This document shows, piece after piece, positions 59,645-64,000 of a DNA stretch of 64,000 bases. A program made the position numbers and the translations under genes. The notes under the pieces are model-generated. The model saw nothing but the letters and a program-made list of their open reading frames with translations. It was not told the origin of the DNA and searched no databases. Position 1 is the stretch's first letter; each line of letters begins with the position of its first letter. This DNA comes from Algoriphagus iocasae (GTDB lineage Bacteria; Bacteroidota; Bacteroidia; Cytophagales; Cyclobacteriaceae), in the NCBI RefSeq assembly GCF_014206875.1, contig NZ_JACIJO010000003.1, positions 1,010,660 through 1,074,659 of the forward strand. Direction: 5' to 3'.

Positions 59645-61375
59645 TTAACTGAAATACCTTTTCAATCCTTCCAGTCTTTCATTTAATTCACTTTCTGCTT
59701 TTCTATAGTCAGTGACATCAGGAAGCGCTTTATTAACTGAGAAGTAATATTTGATTTTTGGCTCTGTTCCTGAAGGTCTTGCAGAGATTTTACTTCCATC
59801 TTCAAGATAGAATTGAATTACATTGGACTTGTCCAAATCTAATTTTTCTACTTTTCCAGAAGCTACGTGCGTTATGGTGCTTGCTTTCACATCTACAATT
59901 CTTTCCACAGCTTGACCATTCATTTCTTTTGGTGGATGATGTCTGAAATCAGTCATTAATGCCTGAATCTGCTCAGCTCCATCTTTTCCTTTTTTGGTAA
60001 CTGAAATCAGGTTTTCCTTATAGAAGCCAAAGCGCTCATAAATCTCGGCCAAAACATCAAAAACAGTTTTACCTTTTGATTTATAATAGGCCACAACTTC
60101 TGCAACCATCGCACAAGCACTTACACCGTCTTTGTCTCTAACAAAATCTCCGACCAAATATCCATAAGATTCTTCTCCACCTCCGATGAAAGTCTCTTTT
60201 CCTTCCAAATCACGGATAATTGCTGCGATGTTTTTGAAACCTGTCAAAACTGAGAAACATTTAACATCAAATCCTTCACAGATTCTATCGATCAATTCGG
60301 TGGTCACAATTGTATTGACCATAAATTGCTTTCCATAAAGTTTGCCTGCTTCTTTCCATCGACTTAGGAGATAATAAGTAAGAAGAGATCCAGTTTGATT
60401 CCCATTCAATAACTCAAATTCTCCTGATTCATTTGGTACGGCAGCTGCATATCTATCACCATCAGGATCACAGGCTAAAATCAATTCAGCGCCTACTTCT
60501 TTTCCTAATTTTACTGATAAGGTTAAGGCTTCCGCTTCTTCTGGGTTAGGATAAACCACAGTTGGGAAAGTGCCATCCGGTTCAGCCTGTTCTTTTACCA
60601 CATGAATATTTTCAAAACCAAAAGCTCTGATTGCCGCTGGAACCATTTTTCCAGAAGCTCCATGAATAGGAGAGAAGACAATTGGAAGATCCTTTTGTTG
60701 CTGAATTTCTTCAGGAGCAAGACTTAGTGCCTTGACCTTTTCTAAGTAAATTGCATCAAAATCTTCTTCTATATAGCTAAAAAGAGAATCATTTTTGTTC
60801 CAGTTGACCTGGTCAAAAGAGGTGATTTTTTGAACTTCCTTGATAATATTGGTATCGTGTGGGGCTACAACCTGCGCACCATCATCCCAATATGCTTTGT
60901 ATCCATTGTATTCTTTTGGATTATGTGAAGCAGTGATCATTACTCCACTTTTACATCCAAAATGCCTTACGGCAAATGAAAGCATTGGAGTTGGTCGCAT
61001 TTCTTTGAAGTAAAGAACCTTGATGCCATTTGCTGTCAAAACATTCGCTGTAGTCATCGCGAAGAGCGTATTATTAATCCTGCTGTCATGGGTAATGGCA
61101 ACTTTAATGTCTTCTCCCGGAAAGCACTTCAAAAGATAATTTGCCAATCCTTGAGTGGCCATTCCGATAGTATAAACATTCATTCGATTCGTCCCAACAC
61201 CCATCAGGCCTCTCAGGCCACCTGTCCCGAACTCCAAATCCTGATAAAAGGAATCTACTAATTCCGTGGGATTGGATTCTATAAGGGATTTAATCTGTGA
61301 TTTAGTTTCTTGATCAATGTTCCCATCCAGCCAGCTCTGAGCTTTGGCAAGAATGGCAGGGTCTATTACGCTCAT
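59645..61375 (-). CDS. Phospho-sugar mutase (phosphoglucomutase/phosphomannomutase family)
   Basis: Interconverts sugar 1- and 6-phosphates through an active-site phosphoserine. The 576-residue, long-form (PgcA/PGM2-like) protein has ASHNP with Ser150, the magnesium loop DPDGDR (about 305), the sugar loop GGEESYG (about 400), and the phosphate-binding RPSGTEPKIKYYF near the C-terminus. The gene stands alone, convergent with egtD. Confidence 0.94.
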   Translation of the reverse strand: MSVIDPAILAKAQSWLDGNIDQETKSQIKSLIESNPTELVDSFYQDLEFGTGGLRGLMGVGTNRMNVYTIGMATQGLANYLLKCFPGEDIKVAITHDSRINNTLFAMTTANVLTANGIKVLYFKEMRPTPMLSFAVRHFGCKSGVMITASHNPKEYNGYKAYWDDGAQVVAPHDTNIIKEVQKITSFDQVNWNKNDSLFSYIEEDFDAIYLEKVKALSLAPEEIQQQKDLPIVFSPIHGASGKMVPAAIRAFGFENIHVVKEQAEPDGTFPTVVYPNPEEAEALTLSVKLGKEVGAELILACDPDGDRYAAAVPNESGEFELLNGNQTGSLLTYYLLSRWKEAGKLYGKQFMVNTIVTTELIDRICEGFDVKCFSVLTGFKNIAAIIRDLEGKETFIGGGEESYGYLVGDFVRDKDGVSACAMVAEVVAYYKSKGKTVFDVLAEIYERFGFYKENLISVTKKGKDGAEQIQALMTDFRHHPPKEMNGQAVERIVDVKASTITHVASGKVEKLDLDKSNVIQFYLEDGSKISARPSGTEPKIKYYFSVNKALPDVTDYRKAESELNERLEGLKRYFS

Positions 61376-61572
61376 ATGTTAAAAATTACTTTGAAATCTA
61401 AGTTATAGAAAATGTGAAATAAAGCTAATCCTTACTGTAAATTGATTGCATTTATATTGATAAACATGACAATTTAAAGACCAAGATAGAATTGATCTGC
61501 ATAAATCGGATCAAGTTTTTTTTAGGATGATTTTAAAACTATTTTTAAAAATTGTATAACACCCTCTTTTAC

Positions 61573-64000
61573 ATGAGATTTCTGAATGCTGCAAGTGCAA
61601 TCTTATTAATTAATTATTTTCTTTCTTTCAATTCTATTCTAGCCCAAACCACAAAATCCTATCAAAGGGTTTACTTAAGTGGTAAAGATGCTTCAACTCC
61701 TGTAAAATGGGATTTTAGGGTTTCAGATGGAAGAAATGCTGGAGGCTGGTCTCAGATTCCAGTCCCGTCCAATTGGGAAATGCATGGTTATGGGGTGTTG
61801 AATTATGGCCATGACCATAGAGATTCTACTAAAACTCTTGGAAAAGAAACCGGATATTATAAGACTACATTTTTTGCGGAGAGAGACTGGAAAGACGCAA
61901 TTATCAGATTGGTTTTTGATGGAGTGATGACTGATACAGAGGTTAAAATCAATGGGAAAATTGCCGGAGAAATACATCAAGGTGGGTTTTATAGATTCAG
62001 TTATGATGTCAGCAGGTTACTGGATTATGATGAAATCAATACACTTGAAGTAAAAGTGAATAAGGTCTCAGAAAATCAATCTGTTAACAAGGCTGAAAGA
62101 GAGGCTGATTTCTGGATTTTCGGAGGGATTTACAGACCGGTATTTTTAGAAGTTTTACCAAATATTCATTTTACCAGAATTGCCGTAGATCCAAAAGCAA
62201 ATGGTGACTTTAAAGGACTTTTGACACTCAATAAAGTTCCTAAAGATGGGAAAGTGGAAATGGAATTACTTGAGTTGGAATCGGGGAAATTGCTTGATAA
62301 GTTTCAACAAATTATTGATTCGGATTCTGTTTGGTTGACTCATCACTTTTCCAATATAAAGCCATGGAATCCTGAAAATCCAATTCGATACAAAGCCATT
62401 TTCAGGATTATAGATGAAGATGGAATTCTTTTTGAGAAATCTGAAAAGATTGGATTCCGAACTGTTGATTTGCGTCCCAAAGATGGGGTGTATATCAATG
62501 GCGTGAAAACCATATTTAAAGGGGTAAACAGGCATTCTTTTTATCCAACAACTGGAAGAGCATTGAGTTTTGAGAATCATTTGGAAGACATTCTTCTGAT
62601 GAAAGAAATGAATATGAATGCCGTCAGAATGTCCCATTATCCCCCAGATGAAGAATTCTTGAATCTTGCCGATTCTTTAGGATTGTTTGTCTTGGATGAA
62701 GTGACAGGATGGCAAGATGCTTATGATACCGAGATAGGCCCGAAATTGATAAAGGAAACAATTCTTAGAGATGCCAATCATCCATCAATTGTCTTTTGGG
62801 ATCATGGCAATGAAGGTGGATGGAATTTTGAAAATGAGCCTGCTTTTAATCGATATGACATTCAGAAAAGGCCAGTAATCTATCCATGGTTGAAGCGAAA
62901 TAATATGGATACGTTTCACTATCCCACCTATGATACTCGAGCCGATCGTTTGGATAAAGGAGATGATATTTTTATGCCAACTGAGTTATTGCATGGTTTG
63001 TATGATGGTGGTTTAGGTGCTGGATTAAATGATTTTTGGACTAAATACAGTAAAAATCCACTTTTCGCAGGAGGTTTTTTATGGGTATTTGCAGATGAAG
63101 CAGTCAAAAGAGTTGACCAGAATGGAAAGATGGGTTCAGATGGAAATCATGCTCCTGATGGGATTTTAGGGCCTTACAGAGAAAAAGAAGGTAGTTTCTA
63201 CACCATCCAATCTATTTGGTCTCCCATCCAGATAGAAATAACAGAAAACCTAAACGATTTCGATGGTTCTATAAAAGTTTCCAATGGCTATTTGTTTTCA
63301 GATTTAAGTAAAGCTCATCTGAAAATAGAGCTCATTCAGATTCAAAACTGGGAAGGGGAAAAGACCATTTCCTCGGAAAATATTCAGCTTGGTTCAATTC
63401 AACCCGGAGCAACTGAAGAAGTGAAATACCATGTTCCTATGAATTGGTCTGATGCGGATTATTTAAAAATAACTGCCATTGGGATTCATGGTGAAAAATT
63501 GACTAACTGGACATACCCACTTCGTAATCCAGCTGAAGCAAATAAGAAATATTTTAATTCGGGAGAAATAGAAATCTACCCGATCAAAGTAAGAGAATCT
63601 GTGAATGATCTTCAGATTGAAGTGGATGGGAGAATCTATTTTTTCGGTAAGAAATACGGGAATCTTGAAATGGTCAAAGTAAACCGAAAATTTATTTACC
63701 TAAACCAAAATCCTCAGATAGAAGGGCATGGAGAGCAGGAAGCAAAAGTTTCTTGGAAAAAAATAAAAGACGGTTCTATTCAGATCAAATCAGTTTATGA
63801 GAATTATCCAAAGGAACTAGTTTGGACTGTTTTACCTACTTCTGAATTGAAATTGGAGATTTCTCCTGCAGACTCCTCACAATTAGATCGGGAGCTGTTG
63901 GGGATTGGTTTCAACTATCCCGATTCATTGGTTAAATCTGCCAAGATGATTGCGGATGGACCTTATCGAGTATGGAAAAACAGAAGGAGAGGATCCAATT
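61573..64000 (+). CDS. Glycoside hydrolase family 2 enzyme (3' truncated by window end)
   Basis: The frame opens at ATG 61573 with a signal peptide ending L-A-Q (about 24) and stays open for 809 codons to the window end. A jelly-roll sugar-binding domain comes first (WSQIPVPSNWEMHGYGV...TGYY), then an Ig-like domain, then the barrel with GVNRHSF, VRMSHYPPDEEFLNLADSLGLFVLDE, the acid/base HGNEGG (Glu414) and a likely nucleophile Glu471 in PTELLHG. Family members are beta-galactosidases, beta-glucuronidases or related; the exact sugar is unknown. The 197 bases before it (61376-61572) hold no feature I can name. Confidence 0.9.
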   Translation, partial: MRFLNAASAILLINYFLSFNSILAQTTKSYQRVYLSGKDASTPVKWDFRVSDGRNAGGWSQIPVPSNWEMHGYGVLNYGHDHRDSTKTLGKETGYYKTTFFAERDWKDAIIRLVFDGVMTDTEVKINGKIAGEIHQGGFYRFSYDVSRLLDYDEINTLEVKVNKVSENQSVNKAEREADFWIFGGIYRPVFLEVLPNIHFTRIAVDPKANGDFKGLLTLNKVPKDGKVEMELLELESGKLLDKFQQIIDSDSVWLTHHFSNIKPWNPENPIRYKAIFRIIDEDGILFEKSEKIGFRTVDLRPKDGVYINGVKTIFKGVNRHSFYPTTGRALSFENHLEDILLMKEMNMNAVRMSHYPPDEEFLNLADSLGLFVLDEVTGWQDAYDTEIGPKLIKETILRDANHPSIVFWDHGNEGGWNFENEPAFNRYDIQKRPVIYPWLKRNNMDTFHYPTYDTRADRLDKGDDIFMPTELLHGLYDGGLGAGLNDFWTKYSKNPLFAGGFLWVFADEAVKRVDQNGKMGSDGNHAPDGILGPYREKEGSFYTIQSIWSPIQIEITENLNDFDGSIKVSNGYLFSDLSKAHLKIELIQIQNWEGEKTISSENIQLGSIQPGATEEVKYHVPMNWSDADYLKITAIGIHGEKLTNWTYPLRNPAEANKKYFNSGEIEIYPIKVRESVNDLQIEVDGRIYFFGKKYGNLEMVKVNRKFIYLNQNPQIEGHGEQEAKVSWKKIKDGSIQIKSVYENYPKELVWTVLPTSELKLEISPADSSQLDRELLGIGFNYPDSLVKSAKMIADGPYRVWKNRRRGSN

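Noticed and set aside
1..64000. tRNA, rRNA, CRISPR arrays, insertion sequences and riboswitches
   Set aside because: I looked through the intergenic regions, none of which exceeds about 300 bases, and found no cloverleaf, spaced direct repeats, transposase or known riboswitch core. A covariance-model scan (Infernal/Rfam, tRNAscan) would be the decisive test.

Overview
This window looks like chromosomal DNA of a Bacteroidota bacterium, most probably order Cytophagales and close to Algoriphagus or its relatives in Cyclobacteriaceae (inference from gene content, no database search). The signs are AT-rich DNA, start codons without Shine-Dalgarno sequences, -7 boxes of the Bacteroidetes type TAnnTTTG, many lipoproteins, signal peptides ending in A-Q, an OmpA/PD40 protein, and topoisomerase IV genes in tandem. 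I see no insertion sequence, prophage, CRISPR array, tRNA or rRNA gene. The content is mainly housekeeping and cell-envelope genes in short operons.

Region by region. 1-5.2 kb: end of an MDR oxidoreductase, a PGDYG-like protein, a patatin-like lipase, a TPR-like protein, and the etfB-etfA-bifunctional nuclease operon. 5.2-14.8 kb: CNT nucleoside transporter, then a long minus-strand block with M28 peptidase, TruC-like pseudouridine synthase, MnmA, gamma-glutamyltransferase, S9 peptidase and an orphan Hpt protein. 14.8-22.8 kb: an overlapping three-gene operon (tiny membrane protein, DUF2452 protein, unknown protein), deoxynucleoside kinase, 3-hydroxyacyl-CoA dehydrogenase, CvfB-like S1 protein, a cysteine-less ArsC-like protein, a YkgJ-type Cys-cluster protein, ROK kinase, lipoprotein and a sterol-desaturase-family protein. 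22.3-28.1 kb: membrane protein, parE, parC and a TrmH-type methyltransferase. 28.1-36.5 kb: beta-barrel-like protein, cyclophilin, pckA, POT peptide transporter, TetR/amidohydrolase pair, tyrS. 36.6-46.9 kb: tricorn-like S41 protein, BlaI-type repressor, acyl-CoA desaturase, small membrane protein, acidic unknown protein, HDAC-family deacetylase, OmpH-like lipoprotein, deoxyhypusine-synthase-like protein, OmpA/PD40 protein. 47-53.3 kb: Tat-exported Gfo/Idh oxidoreductase, GH20 hexosaminidase, AGCS symporter, glycerate kinase, a 45-residue membrane peptide and a 58-residue, extremely acidic protein. 53.6-64 kb: response regulator, DUF4136 lipoprotein, dCMP deaminase, murB, the operon aspartoacylase-like/egtB/egtD (ergothioneine synthesis), a phosphohexomutase, and the first 809 codons of a GH2 glycosidase that runs off the end.

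The physiology suggested is a heterotroph using peptides (S9, M28, GGT, tricorn-like protein, POT and AGCS transporters) and glycans (GH20, GH2, ROK kinase, hexomutase), with gluconeogenesis (PckA), electron-transfer flavoprotein metabolism and low-molecular-weight thiol chemistry. Gene packing is tight: eight convergent gene pairs either overlap at their 3' ends or lie within 8 bases of each other, and other convergent pairs share one symmetrical terminator.

No complete, clearly novel multi-gene system is evident. The most interesting leads are the 58-residue acidic protein at 53135-53311, the overlapping three-gene operon at 14841-16103, terminator-like hairpins that abut start codons (8733-8758 and 42552-42580), the HDAC-like and deoxyhypusine-synthase-like genes 0.8 kb apart, the aspartoacylase-like gene joined to egtB-egtD, and the ArsC-fold protein that has lost its catalytic cysteine.
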